A stretch of DNA of 64,000 nucleotides from Azospirillum brasilense (GCF_022023855.1 NZ_CP059449.1:1040501-1104500), one strand, 5' to 3'; numbered from the stretch's first letter, positions 46,232-57,525 are shown. The notes: generated from the letters alone by a model not told the origin. A program made the numbers and translations.

Positions 46232-46393
46232 ATGGACTTGGATTCGATCACTGTCGCCCTGCGGTCCTTCTGGACCGTCTGGCTGGCTCTGCTCTTCACC
46301 GGCATCGTGGTCTACGCCATGTGGCCAGGCAACCGGGGCAAGTTCGAAGACGCCTCCCGGATCCCGCTCAAGGAAGATGGTCAGGAGTTTTAG
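46232..46393 (+). CDS. ccoQ: cbb3-type cytochrome oxidase subunit IV
   Basis: A 53-residue single-helix membrane protein. The hydrophobic segment FWTVWLALLFTGIVVYAMW is followed by the family's PGNRGKFEDASRIPL tail. GGGAGG sits just before the ATG at 46232, and ccoP starts 3 bases after the TAG. CcoQ stabilises the oxidase complex. Confidence 0.95.
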   Translation: MDLDSITVALRSFWTVWLALLFTGIVVYAMWPGNRGKFEDASRIPLKEDGQEF

Positions 46394-46396
46394 GCC

Positions 46397-47284
46397 ATGG
46401 CACAGAAAGAAAAGGACGCCCTTTCCGGCGTCGAGACCACCGGCCACGAGTGGGACGGCCTGCGGGAGCTGAACAACCCCCTGCCCAAGTGGTGGCTGTA
46501 CATCTTCTACGTCTGCATCGCGTGGTCCCTCGTCTACTACGTGCTCTACCCGGCTTGGCCGCTGGGCAAGAGCTACACGAAGGGCCTGCTCGGCTACTCG
46601 CAGCGCGAGGAGCTGGTGCAGAAGGTCGCCGACGGCAAGAAGGCTCAGGAAAAGTACCTGACGGCCATCGCGGCGACCTCGGTCGAGGACATCCAGAAGA
46701 ACAAGGACCTCCTTGCCTTCGCGATGGCCGGCGGCCGCTCCTACTTCAACGAGAACTGCGCGGCCTGCCACGGCGCCGGCGGTCAGGGCGCCAAGGGCTT
46801 CCCGACGCTCGCCGACGACGTGTGGCTGTGGGGCGGCACCACCGCCGACATCTACAAGACCATCCAGCACGGCATCCGTGCGGATGACGGCGACACCCGC
46901 GGGACGGTCGGCATCGGCATGACCGCCTTCGGCCGGGACGGCATCCTGAATCGCGAGCAGATCGGTCAGGTCGCCGAGTACGTCCTGTCGCTGAACAAGC
47001 GGTCGACTGACGCCGCCGCCGCGGAAAAGGGCAAGACCGTCTATGACGAGAACTGCGCCGCCTGCCACGGCGACAGCGCGCAGGGCTCGGTCGCGGTCGG
47101 CATGGACGTCGGCGCTCCGCCGCTCGTCACGGCCAACTGGCTGTATGGCGGCGACAAGGCCACGCTGGTGGAGACCATCACGAACGGCCGCGCCGGCGTG
47201 ATGCCCGCCTGGTCGAAGCGTCTGGACGACGCGACGGTCAAGTCGCTGGCCGTCTACGTCCACAACCTGGGCGGCGGCAAGTAA
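46397..47284 (+). CDS. ccoP: cbb3-type cytochrome oxidase subunit III (di-haem)
   Basis: A 295-residue membrane-anchored di-haem cytochrome c. The N-terminal region has the family's TTGHEWDGLRELNNPLPKWW and a helix WLYIFYVCIAWSLVYYVLYP. Two haem motifs follow, both CAACHG (in ENCAACHGAGGQGAKGF and ENCAACHGDSAQGSV). It receives electrons from soluble cytochrome c or the bc1 complex. It is the last gene of the operon; a strong terminator follows. Confidence 0.97.
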   Translation: MAQKEKDALSGVETTGHEWDGLRELNNPLPKWWLYIFYVCIAWSLVYYVLYPAWPLGKSYTKGLLGYSQREELVQKVADGKKAQEKYLTAIAATSVEDIQKNKDLLAFAMAGGRSYFNENCAACHGAGGQGAKGFPTLADDVWLWGGTTADIYKTIQHGIRADDGDTRGTVGIGMTAFGRDGILNREQIGQVAEYVLSLNKRSTDAAAAEKGKTVYDENCAACHGDSAQGSVAVGMDVGAPPLVTANWLYGGDKATLVETITNGRAGVMPAWSKRLDDATVKSLAVYVHNLGGGK

Positions 47285-47351
47285 GCCGTCCAGACAGGAA
47301 GGACCGGCCGGGGAGGGGGACGCTCTCCCTGGCGGGTCCGCCGGACTTCGG

Positions 47352-47386
47352 TGCCGGGGAGGCGACTCCCCGGCATTTTCTTTTTG
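47352..47386 (+). terminator. Rho-independent terminator of ccoNOQP
   Basis: TGCCGGGGA (47352-47360) and TCCCCGGCA (47367-47375) form a perfect 9-bp stem with a 6-base loop, followed by TTTTCTTTTT. It separates ccoNOQP from ccoGHIS. Confidence 0.92.
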
Positions 47387-47462
47387 GACCTTCTCCTTCC
47401 TAGGCTGCCCTTTTCGTGGTCTGCGGAGAGGGCGGAAGCCCTCCGATCCGCTCCCGAATCCT

Positions 47463-47476
47463 TTGATCCAGCGCAA
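47463..47476. promoter_or_regulatory. Degenerate FNR-type box upstream of ccoG
   Basis: TTGATCCAGCGCAA has a perfect left half and one mismatch in the outer right half (GCAA for TCAA). It lies 120 bases before the chosen ccoG start, in the 311-bp gap after the ccoP stop, which otherwise holds only the terminator. It could give weaker oxygen control of ccoGHIS. Confidence 0.4.
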
Positions 47477-47595
47477 TGCCCCTGTGACGTTCTGCCGCCA
47501 TAGTCCCCTCGCCACGGCCGAACCATGTCGGCATGGCCAAGCCGCCCGCGCGGCGGTCGCCAGAAGAAGAGGGTCCAGACGAAGAGGGCGAGGTC

Positions 47596-49158
47596 ATGAG
47601 CACGACCACCGAACAGCCGCCGCCCCAAAGCGATCAATTGGGAAGCGACCGATTGGACAGGGACCGGTTGGAACGCCCGGCCGTCGGGGATGCGCCCGCC
47701 GCCGCCCCGCCGAAGGCGCAGCGTCGCGCGTCGCGCTCCATGTACCAGAAGCACGCCAAGGTCTATCCCAAGGCGGTTCATGGGACCTTCCGCCGCATCA
47801 AATGGGCGGCGCTGGCGGTTCTCCTGGCGATCTACTACGTGCTGCCCTGGGTCCGCTGGGACCGTGGGCCGAACGCCCCCGACCAGGCGGTGCTGCTCGA
47901 CCTCGCCAACCGCCGCTTCTACCTGTTCTTCGTGGAGCTGTGGCCGCAGCAGATCTATTACCTGACCGGTGCGCTGATCCTGGCGGCGCTGGGCCTCTTC
48001 CTGGCGACCTCGCTGGCCGGCCGCGTCTGGTGCGGCTACGCCTGCCCGCAGACGGTGTGGACCGACCTTTATGTCTGGGTCGAGCGGCTGGTCGAAGGCG
48101 ACCGCGGCGAGCGCATCCGCCTCGACCAGGGCGCCTGGACCGCCCGGAAGGCCGGGCGCAAGGTTTTGAAGAACCTGATCTGGCTGCTGATCGCGCTGGC
48201 GACGGGCGGCGCCTGGATCTTCTATTTCACCGACGCACCGACTCTGCTGAGCGAGATGCTGCGGTTCGAGGTGTCCTCCACCGCCCTCGGCTTCATCGGC
48301 CTGTTCACCGCGACCACCTATCTGCTGGCCGGTTTCGCCCGGGAGCAGGTCTGCACCTACATGTGCCCGTGGCCGCGCTTCCAGTCGGCGATGATCGACG
48401 AGGACAGCCTGATCGTCACCTACCAGGACTGGCGCGGCGAAGGCCGCAGCCTGCTGCGCAAGTCGCAGAGCTGGGAGGAGCGCAGGGCCGAGGGGCTGGG
48501 CGATTGCATCGATTGCTTCAACTGCGTCCAGGTCTGCCCCGCCGGCATCGACATCCGCGACGGGCTGCAGATGCAGTGCATCGGCTGCGGCCTGTGCATC
48601 GACGCCTGCGACGAGATCATGACCAAGGTCGGGCGGCCGACCGGCCTCATCACGTTCGACACCCAGACCAGCCAAGTGGCCATCGCCACCGGCGGCCAAC
48701 CGGTGCCCTTCCGCCTGCTGCGCCCGCGCACGATCCTCTACACGCTGATGATGCTGGTCATCGCCGGCGGCATCGGCGTCGGGCTGCTGCTGAAGCCGGG
48801 CCTGGACATCAGCGTCCTGCGCGACCGCGCCCCGCTGTTCGTGAGCCTGTCCGACGGTTCGGTGCGCAACGCCTACACCTTCAAGATCTCCAACATGACC
48901 CGCGACCCGCGCTCCTACACGCTGGCGGTCTCCGGCGTGGCGGAGGCCAGCCTGTCGGTGGCCGGCGACGGCCAGGACGAGCAGGCCGGCACCCAGCGCC
49001 TGACCGCCGATCCGGACATGGTGGCAACCTACAGAATTTTCGTGACCGCGCCGCGCACCGGTTTGCAAGGCGCCTCCCAGCCCCTTACCTTCAGGCTTAC
49101 CTCGGCCGATGGTGAGGTGGCGACCTATGACTCCGTCTTCATGGGGCCGGCCAACTGA
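47596..49158 (+). CDS. ccoG: cbb3 oxidase accessory protein CcoG (FixG)
   Basis: A 520-residue membrane ferredoxin-like protein that reduces Cu(II) to Cu(I) for cbb3 oxidase assembly. Membrane segments surround GRVWCGYACPQTVWTDLYVW and CTYMCPWPRFQSAM. Two [4Fe-4S] motifs follow as CIDCFNCVQVCPAG and CIGCGLCIDACDE. The C-terminal domain of about 130 residues is immunoglobulin-like. ATG 47596 follows AGAGGG at suitable spacing; an upstream ATG at 47533 would add 21 hydrophilic residues. It heads ccoGHIS. Confidence 0.95.
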   Translation: MSTTTEQPPPQSDQLGSDRLDRDRLERPAVGDAPAAAPPKAQRRASRSMYQKHAKVYPKAVHGTFRRIKWAALAVLLAIYYVLPWVRWDRGPNAPDQAVLLDLANRRFYLFFVELWPQQIYYLTGALILAALGLFLATSLAGRVWCGYACPQTVWTDLYVWVERLVEGDRGERIRLDQGAWTARKAGRKVLKNLIWLLIALATGGAWIFYFTDAPTLLSEMLRFEVSSTALGFIGLFTATTYLLAGFAREQVCTYMCPWPRFQSAMIDEDSLIVTYQDWRGEGRSLLRKSQSWEERRAEGLGDCIDCFNCVQVCPAGIDIRDGLQMQCIGCGLCIDACDEIMTKVGRPTGLITFDTQTSQVAIATGGQPVPFRLLRPRTILYTLMMLVIAGGIGVGLLLKPGLDISVLRDRAPLFVSLSDGSVRNAYTFKISNMTRDPRSYTLAVSGVAEASLSVAGDGQDEQAGTQRLTADPDMVATYRIFVTAPRTGLQGASQPLTFRLTSADGEVATYDSVFMGPAN

Positions 49159-49204
49159 TCCCGACCGGCTCTTCGCGCTGCATTCACCAAAGGTCAAGAC
49201 GACG

Positions 49205-49729
49205 ATGACGCTGTCCACCGACGCCGGAACCCGCCGCACTCCGCCCCGCCGGACCGGCCGCCAGCCCGGCTGGTACATCCCCTGGATCTTCGTGGCCGGT
49301 TTCGCCGTCGTGATCGCGGTCAACGGCGTGATGCTGCATTTCGCCCTGTCGAGCTGGACCGGCGTCCAGACCGAGCAGCATTTCATGAAGGGCCTGAAGT
49401 ACAACGAGGATCTGGCCGGTGCCCGCGCCCAGGCCGAGCGCGGCTGGAAGGTCGCCACCGACTTCACCAGCACCGAGGCGCAGAAGGGCATCCTGGCGCT
49501 GACGCTGCACGACAAGCACGGCAATCTGCTGAAGGACGCCGAGGTGAAGGTCGCCTTCATCCGCCCGACCAGCGAGGGCCACGACGTGCGCCTCGACCTG
49601 CCCTATCTGGGCGAGGGCCGCTTCGCCGCCCCGGTGGCGCTGCCGTTGCCCGGCCAGTGGGACCTGCGCGTGGAAATCCACCACGCCACGGGCGACTACC
49701 AGGACGAGCAGCGCCTTTTCGTCAAGTAA
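49205..49729 (+). CDS. ccoH: cbb3 oxidase accessory protein CcoH (FixH)
   Basis: A 174-residue membrane protein with one N-terminal helix (WIFVAGFAVVIAVNGVMLHF) and a periplasmic beta domain. VYxFxxS-like SSWTGVQTEQHFMKGLKYNE and LDLPYLGEGRFAAPVALPLPG fit FixH. It stabilises the oxidase during assembly. The ATG at 49205 removes a translated upstream stretch that belongs to the ccoG end; ccoG stops 46 bases before. Confidence 0.93.
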   Translation: MTLSTDAGTRRTPPRRTGRQPGWYIPWIFVAGFAVVIAVNGVMLHFALSSWTGVQTEQHFMKGLKYNEDLAGARAQAERGWKVATDFTSTEAQKGILALTLHDKHGNLLKDAEVKVAFIRPTSEGHDVRLDLPYLGEGRFAAPVALPLPGQWDLRVEIHHATGDYQDEQRLFVK

Positions 49730-49791
49730 GCGCCGCGTCTCCAACGCCCCATTCCCAACGCTATGGCACACCAGCACACGGGTTTCGTGAC

Positions 49792-52260
49792 ATGACCGTC
49801 TGCCTCCACTGCGGGCAGGAGCATCCCGAGGGCACCGGCACCACCGCCTCCGATGGCGCCGGCCCCTTTTGCTGCACAGGCTGCGCGGCGGCCTACGACC
49901 TCGTCCGCGGGCTCGGGCTGGAACGCTATTACGAGCGGCGCTGCGTCGATCCCGCCGCCCGGCCGCTGCGCCCGGACGGGGAGGCACCGCCGCTCGACTA
50001 TGCCCCCCACGCCAAGCACGCCGAGGACGGCACCGCTTCGCTGCACCTGATGGTGGACGGGCTGCAATGCGCGGCCTGCGTCTGGCTGATCGAGACGGCG
50101 CTGGCCCGCCAGCCGGGGGTGACCCACGCGCGGCTGAACATGACCACGCGCCGCCTGTCGGTGACGTGGCGCGAGGCCGAGACCGACGCCAACACGGTGG
50201 TCGATACTGTCGCCCGCATCGGCTACCGCGCCGTGCCCTTCGATCCGGAACGGCTGGGCGACGCTCAAGCGAAGACGGAGAAGGAGCTTCTGCGCTCGCT
50301 GGCCGTCGCCGGCTTCGGCGCCAGCAACGTCATGCTGCTGTCGGTGTCGGTCTGGGCTGGCCACGCGACGGGCATGGGCTCCGCCACCCGCGACCTGATG
50401 CACTGGCTGTCGGCGCTGGTCTGCATGCCGGCCATCGCCTACGCCCTGCGGCCCTTCGCGCGCTCGGCCTTCCAGGCGCTGCGGCGCGGGCGGACGAACA
50501 TGGACGTGCCGATCACCATCGGTGTCCTGCTCGCCACCAGCATGAGCCTGTTCGAGACGATCAACAGCGGCCAGCACGCCTATTTCGACGGCGCGATGAT
50601 GCTGCTGTTCTTCCTGCTGATCGGGCGCTATCTCGACCAGCGGGCGCGGGGCCGGGCGCGCTCGGCGGCGGAGCAGCTTCTCGGCCTGCACGCCACCTCG
50701 GTGACCGTGCTGAACGAGGATGGGCGCAGCGCCATCGTCCCGCCGGATCAGGTCAGCCCCGGCTCCACCATCCTGGTGGCGGTGGGCGAGCGGGTCGCGG
50801 TCGACGGCACGGTGGCCGACGGCGTATCCGACCTCGACACCGCCCTGATCACCGGCGAGACGGTGCCGGGCAGCGTGCGCCCCGGCGACCGCGTGTTCGC
50901 CGGCATGCTCAACCTCACCGCTCCGCTGCGTGTGACCGTCACGGCGGTGGGGGAGGGCACGCTGCTGGCCGAGATCGTCCGGCTGATGGAGGTGGCGGAG
51001 CAGGGCCGCGCCAAATACGTCGCCATCGCCGACCGCGTGTCGCGCCATTACGCTCCGGTCGTCCATGTGGCGGCGCTGGGCACCTTCCTGGGCTGGCTGC
51101 TGCTCGGCGGGTTGCCCTGGCAGGATTCGCTGATGAACGCGGTCGCCGTGCTGATCATCACCTGCCCCTGCGCGCTGGCGCTGGCCGTGCCGGTGGTGCA
51201 GGTGATCGCCAGCGGGCGGCTGATGCGGCAGGGCATCCTGTTGAAGACCGCCACGGCGCTGGAGCGGCTGGCCGTCATCGACACGGTGGTCTTCGACAAG
51301 ACCGGCACGCTGACCGAGGGGCGCCCCGTCCCGCAGCTCGACGGCGTGGCCGAGGACGACCTGCGCCTCGCAGCCGCGCTCGCCGGGGCCAGCCGCCATC
51401 CGCTGGCCCGCGCCCTGACCCGCGCGCTGCCCAACGTTCCCGTCGCCGTCGGCGTGCGGGAGGTCCCTGGCGCCGGCCTCGCCCTGGATGGCGCTGATGG
51501 GGAGGTCCGGCTGGGCAGCCGTGCCTTCACCGGCGCGCCGGACGCGGCGGAGGACGCCGCTGGGCCGGAGCTGTGGCTGGCCCGCCCCGGCGCCGCGCCG
51601 GTCCGCATCACCTTCCTCGACGCGCCGCGCGCCGACGCCGCGGCGGTGGTGCGCGGGCTGAAGGCGCGGGGCCTGGACGTCCGGCTGCTGTCCGGCGACC
51701 GCCGCGGTGCCGTGGCCGCGGTGGCCGCGCAGCTGGGAATCGAGGACTGGCGGGCCGGCCAGACGCCCGCCGACAAGACCGCCGTTCTGGACGCGCTCGC
51801 CGCCGAGGGCCGCAAGGTGCTGATGGTCGGCGACGGGCTGAACGACGCCCCGGCGCTGGCCGCGGCCAGCGTGTCGATGTCGCCGTCCACCGCGGTGGAC
51901 GTCAGCCAGACCGCCGCCGACGTGGTGTTCCAGGGCCGCCGCCTGCGCCCCATCCTGGAGGCGTTCGAGGTGTCCCGCCGCTCCGGGCGGCTGGTGCGCC
52001 AGAATTTCGGCATCGCGCTGGTCTACAACCTGTTCGCGGTGCCCATCGCCATGGCGGGCATGCTGACGCCGCTGCTGGCGGCGCTGGCCATGTCCTCCTC
52101 CTCCCTGATCGTTATCGCCAACGCCCTGCGGCTCAGCCGCGGCGCGGTGACCAAGGACCTGACCGATGACCGAGCTTCTCTATCTGATCGCGATCGCGCT
52201 GAGCCTGGGGCTGATGGGCCTGGGGGCGTTCCTGTGGGCTCTCAAGTCCGGGCAGTTTGA
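49792..52260 (+). CDS. ccoI: Copper-transporting P1-type ATPase CcoI (FixI)
   Basis: An 822-residue P-type ATPase that moves copper for the cbb3 active site. It begins with a Cys-rich segment (CLHCGQEHPEG, CCTGCAAAYDL) and a metal-binding domain (GLQCAACVWLIE). The membrane CPC motif is ITCPCALALAVPVV. Phosphorylation occurs at the Asp of VFDKTGTLTEG. SRHPLARALTRA (HP motif) and GDGLNDAPALA complete the set. The C-terminus overlaps ccoS by 95 bases and ends in an unconserved polar tail (after KDLTDDRASLSDRDRAE), which is longer than the usual short overlap. Confidence 0.95.
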   Translation: MTVCLHCGQEHPEGTGTTASDGAGPFCCTGCAAAYDLVRGLGLERYYERRCVDPAARPLRPDGEAPPLDYAPHAKHAEDGTASLHLMVDGLQCAACVWLIETALARQPGVTHARLNMTTRRLSVTWREAETDANTVVDTVARIGYRAVPFDPERLGDAQAKTEKELLRSLAVAGFGASNVMLLSVSVWAGHATGMGSATRDLMHWLSALVCMPAIAYALRPFARSAFQALRRGRTNMDVPITIGVLLATSMSLFETINSGQHAYFDGAMMLLFFLLIGRYLDQRARGRARSAAEQLLGLHATSVTVLNEDGRSAIVPPDQVSPGSTILVAVGERVAVDGTVADGVSDLDTALITGETVPGSVRPGDRVFAGMLNLTAPLRVTVTAVGEGTLLAEIVRLMEVAEQGRAKYVAIADRVSRHYAPVVHVAALGTFLGWLLLGGLPWQDSLMNAVAVLIITCPCALALAVPVVQVIASGRLMRQGILLKTATALERLAVIDTVVFDKTGTLTEGRPVPQLDGVAEDDLRLAAALAGASRHPLARALTRALPNVPVAVGVREVPGAGLALDGADGEVRLGSRAFTGAPDAAEDAAGPELWLARPGAAPVRITFLDAPRADAAAVVRGLKARGLDVRLLSGDRRGAVAAVAAQLGIEDWRAGQTPADKTAVLDALAAEGRKVLMVGDGLNDAPALAAASVSMSPSTAVDVSQTAADVVFQGRRLRPILEAFEVSRRSGRLVRQNFGIALVYNLFAVPIAMAGMLTPLLAALAMSSSSLIVIANALRLSRGAVTKDLTDDRASLSDRDRAEPGADGPGGVPVGSQVRAV

Positions 52261-52354
52261 CGATCTCGACGGGGCGGCCCACCGCATCCTGTTCGACGAC
52301 GAGCCGCCGCGCCCCAACGCCGAGCCGTCCAGCCCGCCGAAGGGACGCTCATAA
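52166..52354 (+). CDS. ccoS: cbb3 oxidase assembly protein CcoS
   Basis: A 62-residue single-helix membrane protein. The helix LLYLIAIALSLGLMGLGAFL is followed by WALKSGQFDDLDGAAHRILF, the family signature. It is needed for cofactor insertion into the oxidase. Its ATG lies inside the 3' end of ccoI in another frame. Confidence 0.95.
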   Translation: MTELLYLIAIALSLGLMGLGAFLWALKSGQFDDLDGAAHRILFDDEPPRPNAEPSSPPKGRS

Positions 52355-52459
52355 GGCGTTTGTATGGCAATTCGGCGACGGCCCCTGCGAGCACCGTTGC
52401 GAAACAGACCGAATATGACGATTATGGGCGCGTTGTACGGCTAAGGGTTGGGTCATGCC

Positions 52460-53197
52460 ATGCCACCCTTTGACATGGGGCGCGCCCGCGAAAAGGGCGC
52501 GGCGAGTGAGATGAATCCCTGTGGGGCCTGTCCCGTGCGCAGTCTGACCGTCTGCGCCGCCCTGGACCCCGAGGAACTGCGCCGTCTCGCCGACATCCTC
52601 CAGACGTCCCGCGTCGAAGCCGGACAGACCCTGTTCAGCGAGGGCGACGCGGCGGACGCGCTCTACAACGTCACCGCCGGCACCGTGAAATTGTACAAGC
52701 TGCTGCCGGACGGGCGCCGCCAGATCACCGGCTTCCTCGTCACCGGCGACTTCCTGGGTCTGGCCGTCAACGAGAGCTACGCCTACACCGCGGAGACGGT
52801 CACGGCGGCGACGCTCTGCCGCTTTCCGCGCAAGAAGATCGACGCGCTGATGGACGAGTTCCCGAAGATGCAGCGCCGTCTCTTCTCCATGGCCTCGAAC
52901 GAGTTGGCGGCGGCGCAAGACCAGATGCTGCTGCTCGGCCGCAAGACGGCGAAGGAGAAGATCTGCTCCTTCCTGCTGATGCTGTCCCAGCGCGCCGCCC
53001 GGCGCGGGCACAAGGAAAACCCCGTCTACGTGCCGATGAGCCGGGCCGACATCGCCGATTACCTGGGCCTGACCACCGAGACGGTCAGCCGCACCTTCAC
53101 CCAGCTGAAGACCGCCGGGGCCATCTCGCTGCAGGAAGGCAACAAGGTTCTGATCAGCGACATGGACGCCATCTACGACATGGCCGAGGGCTGCTGA
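52460..53197 (+). CDS. fnrN: FNR/FnrN-type oxygen-responsive regulator
   Basis: A 245-residue Crp/Fnr regulator. It carries the oxygen-labile [4Fe-4S] ligands in CGACPVRSLTVC (C21, C24, C32; CX2CX7C) plus a central Cys at 120 (AATLCRFPRK), as in FnrN/FnrL proteins. The C-terminal helix-turn-helix reads SRADIADYLGLTTETVSRTF, with the E-SR contact residues that read TTGA-N6-TCAA boxes. It lies directly after ccoS and probably controls ccoNOQP via the box at 43773. An internal ATG at 52511 is an alternative start. No FNR box is seen in its own 105-bp upstream gap. Confidence 0.93.
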   Translation: MPPFDMGRAREKGAASEMNPCGACPVRSLTVCAALDPEELRRLADILQTSRVEAGQTLFSEGDAADALYNVTAGTVKLYKLLPDGRRQITGFLVTGDFLGLAVNESYAYTAETVTAATLCRFPRKKIDALMDEFPKMQRRLFSMASNELAAAQDQMLLLGRKTAKEKICSFLLMLSQRAARRGHKENPVYVPMSRADIADYLGLTTETVSRTFTQLKTAGAISLQEGNKVLISDMDAIYDMAEGC

Positions 53198-53220
53198 GTC
53201 TCTTTCCGGGTACGAAACGA

Positions 53221-53250
53221 TTGCTTCGGCCGTCGTTCGTGATCTGATAT
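53221..53250 (+). promoter_or_regulatory. Candidate promoter of the malic enzyme gene
   Basis: TTGCTT (53221-53226) and TGATAT (53245-53250) are 18 bases apart and lie about 165 bases before the ATG. The rest of the 218-bp gap is G+C-rich with no other signal. Confidence 0.35.
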
Positions 53251-53415
53251 GTCGTATTCCAGGAAAAATTCGCATCTTTCGTGCGATCCCGCTCTGGCGG
53301 GACGCGCCCGCGCGGGCTAACATCCGCCGCCCGACCGGCCGGAACCGAAAACAACAACGACGGCCGGCCCAAAGAAGAACGGCTGCAACAGCCTACGCTC
53401 AGGAACCGAACCCCG

Positions 53416-55686
<2,271 letters not shown>

Positions 55687-55710
55687 GCGGGAGGGCGTTT
55701 TTTGGACGAC

Positions 55711-55741
55711 GCGCAGGCCGGGCGATGACCCCGGCCCGCGC
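55711..55741 (+). terminator. Bulged hairpin after maeB
   Basis: GCGCAGGCCGGG (55711-55722) pairs with CCCGGCCCGCGC (55730-55741), bulged at one position, followed by GTTAATCTTTT. It lies about 25 bases after the maeB stop and is a reasonable terminator. Confidence 0.5.
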
Positions 55742-55840
55742 GTTAATCTTTTGTGACGCCCGCTCACCGGCTTGCGGGATGGTGTAAAAGCGGAGTTCCG
55801 TCTCCAAAACCGTCCGCATGACGCACGAGAAGCGCCGTCC

Positions 55841-57490
55841 ATGACTTCCAAGCCGATGCCGCCCCTCCGGTTGATCCTCGCCGCCGCGTTGGTGCTGGCG
55901 CCGCTGCTGCCGGCCCTGTGGGGGCTGTGGCGGCAAGGGACGATCGGGCCGCTGGTTGCGATTCTGGGTGGGCTGGCCGGGGTCGGCGGGGTGGCTCTGA
56001 TGCTCCAGCTGTATTTCCGCGACCTGCGGATGGTGGCCACCCACGCCGCGCAGCTCGCCGCCGGCCCGACGGAGGCGGTGCCCTCCCTGCCCGTTACCGC
56101 CTCCCGCCCGGTGCGGGCGGCGGCGGCGGCGGCGGTGCGGCTGCACCGGGTCATGAACGCCCGCACCGAACTGGCGCTGGCCCAACTCGAAGCCAACGAA
56201 TCCATCATCGAGGCGCTGCACGACCCGCTGGTCCTGGTGGGGGCGGAACGGCAGGTGGCGCGGGCCAACCAGGCGGCGCGCGCCCTGTTCGGCGACCGCA
56301 TCCTCGACCGCGACCTCGCCGCCTCGCTGCGCAACCCGGCGGTACTGGAGGCGGTGGACGCCGTGCTGAAGGGCGGCGCCTCGCGCATTCTGGAGTTCAG
56401 CCTGCCGGTGCCGGTGGAGCGCATGTTCGAGGTGCGGGTGAAGCCCTTCCAGCGGCGGGTTCCCCGACCGGTGCCCGGCGAGGACGGGGTGCCGTCCGCC
56501 GTCGGAACCGTGCCGGGGCGGATGGTCATCCTGACGCTGCATGACATCACCGCGCTGCGCCGGTCGGAGCAGATGCGCGCCGACTTCATCGCCAACGCCA
56601 GCCACGAGTTGCGCACGCCGCTGTCTTCACTGCTCGGCTTCATCGAGACGCTGCGCGGCCCCGCCCGCGAGGATCTGGAGGCGCACGAGCGCTTCCTGTC
56701 GATCATGCAGGACCAGGCCAGCCGCATGGCCCGCCTCGTCAACGACCTGCTGTCGCTGTCGCGGATCGAGCTTGACGAGCACATGCCGCCCGCCGGCAAA
56801 GTCGATGTGCTGGACCGGCTGGACGGGGTGATGGCGGCGCTGGAGCTGAAGGCGGCCAGCCGCCGCATCCGCCTGACGCTGGAGGCGCCGGACGGCCTGC
56901 CCGCGGTGGTCGGCGACGAGGACCAGCTCACCCAGGTCTTCCAGAACCTCGTCAGCAACGCGATCAAATACACGCGCGAGAACACCGATGTGACGGTCGC
57001 CGTGTCGCTCGCCGACGGCGTGGCGGTCGGGGTGTCCGGCCCGGCGGGCCGCGGCGGGCGGGGGATGCAAATGGTCGCCGTCGCCGTGCGCGACCAGGGG
57101 GAGGGCATCGCCCGCACCCACCTGCCGCGCCTGACCGAACGCTTCTACCGCGTCGACGCCGCGCGGTCGCGGGCCATGGGCGGCACCGGGCTGGGGCTGG
57201 CCATCGTCAAGCACATCGTGAACCGCCACCGCGGCCGCCTGACCATCGAAAGCGCCGTCGGGGTAGGCAGCACCTTCACGGTCTACCTGCCGGCGGCGTC
57301 TGAGGAGTCGGGAGAGGGCCGCGCCGCGGAGCCCCGCGCGGCGCCAAGCCTAAAGCGAACTTTCGTTCGCTTTAGGCTTATATTGCCTCGTTCGCCGGCA
57401 GGCTCCGGTCGCATGTGCGACCGGGACCGCCGTCGCGGTCCAAAGCGGATTGCAATCCGCTTTAGTGGAGCGCGCCAAACGGATCGTTAA
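55841..57490 (+). CDS. phoR: Phosphate-regulon sensor kinase PhoR
   Basis: A 549-residue sensor histidine kinase. Two N-terminal helices (LILAAALVLAPLLPALWGLW; LVAILGGLAGVGGVALMLQL) anchor it. A PAS-like region follows (EANESIIEALHDPLVLVGAE). The phosphorylated His is H255 in NASHELRTPLSSLLGF. The ATPase domain has NLVSNAIKYTRE, RDQGEGIARTHLPRLTERFY and GGTGLGLAIVKHIV. The context before pst genes identifies it as PhoR. The last 63 residues (after VYLPAASEE) are encoded by palindromic repeats and are probably not ancestral. No phoB lies in the window. Confidence 0.88.
   Translation: MTSKPMPPLRLILAAALVLAPLLPALWGLWRQGTIGPLVAILGGLAGVGGVALMLQLYFRDLRMVATHAAQLAAGPTEAVPSLPVTASRPVRAAAAAAVRLHRVMNARTELALAQLEANESIIEALHDPLVLVGAERQVARANQAARALFGDRILDRDLAASLRNPAVLEAVDAVLKGGASRILEFSLPVPVERMFEVRVKPFQRRVPRPVPGEDGVPSAVGTVPGRMVILTLHDITALRRSEQMRADFIANASHELRTPLSSLLGFIETLRGPAREDLEAHERFLSIMQDQASRMARLVNDLLSLSRIELDEHMPPAGKVDVLDRLDGVMAALELKAASRRIRLTLEAPDGLPAVVGDEDQLTQVFQNLVSNAIKYTRENTDVTVAVSLADGVAVGVSGPAGRGGRGMQMVAVAVRDQGEGIARTHLPRLTERFYRVDAARSRAMGGTGLGLAIVKHIVNRHRGRLTIESAVGVGSTFTVYLPAASEESGEGRAAEPRAAPSLKRTFVRFRLILPRSPAGSGRMCDRDRRRGPKRIAIRFSGARQTDR
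57346..57379. repeat. Perfect palindromic repeat inside the phoR 3' end (1)
   Basis: A 15-bp stem (57346-57360, AAGCCTAAAGCGAAC; 57365-57379) with a 4-base loop TTTC is perfect. It lies within the phoR reading frame after the last conserved kinase motif. It shares AAAGCG with the second palindrome. Confidence 0.85.
57442..57463. repeat. Perfect palindromic repeat inside the phoR 3' end (2)
   Basis: This is a perfect 22-base palindrome: AAAGCGGATTG followed by its complement. Again it is translated as part of the PhoR tail. The likeness to the first palindrome (AAAGCG core) suggests one repeat family inserted twice. Confidence 0.85.
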
Positions 57491-57525
57491 GTAAGCGGCT
57501 GTGGGCGGCCTCCGTGCCTTGACGT

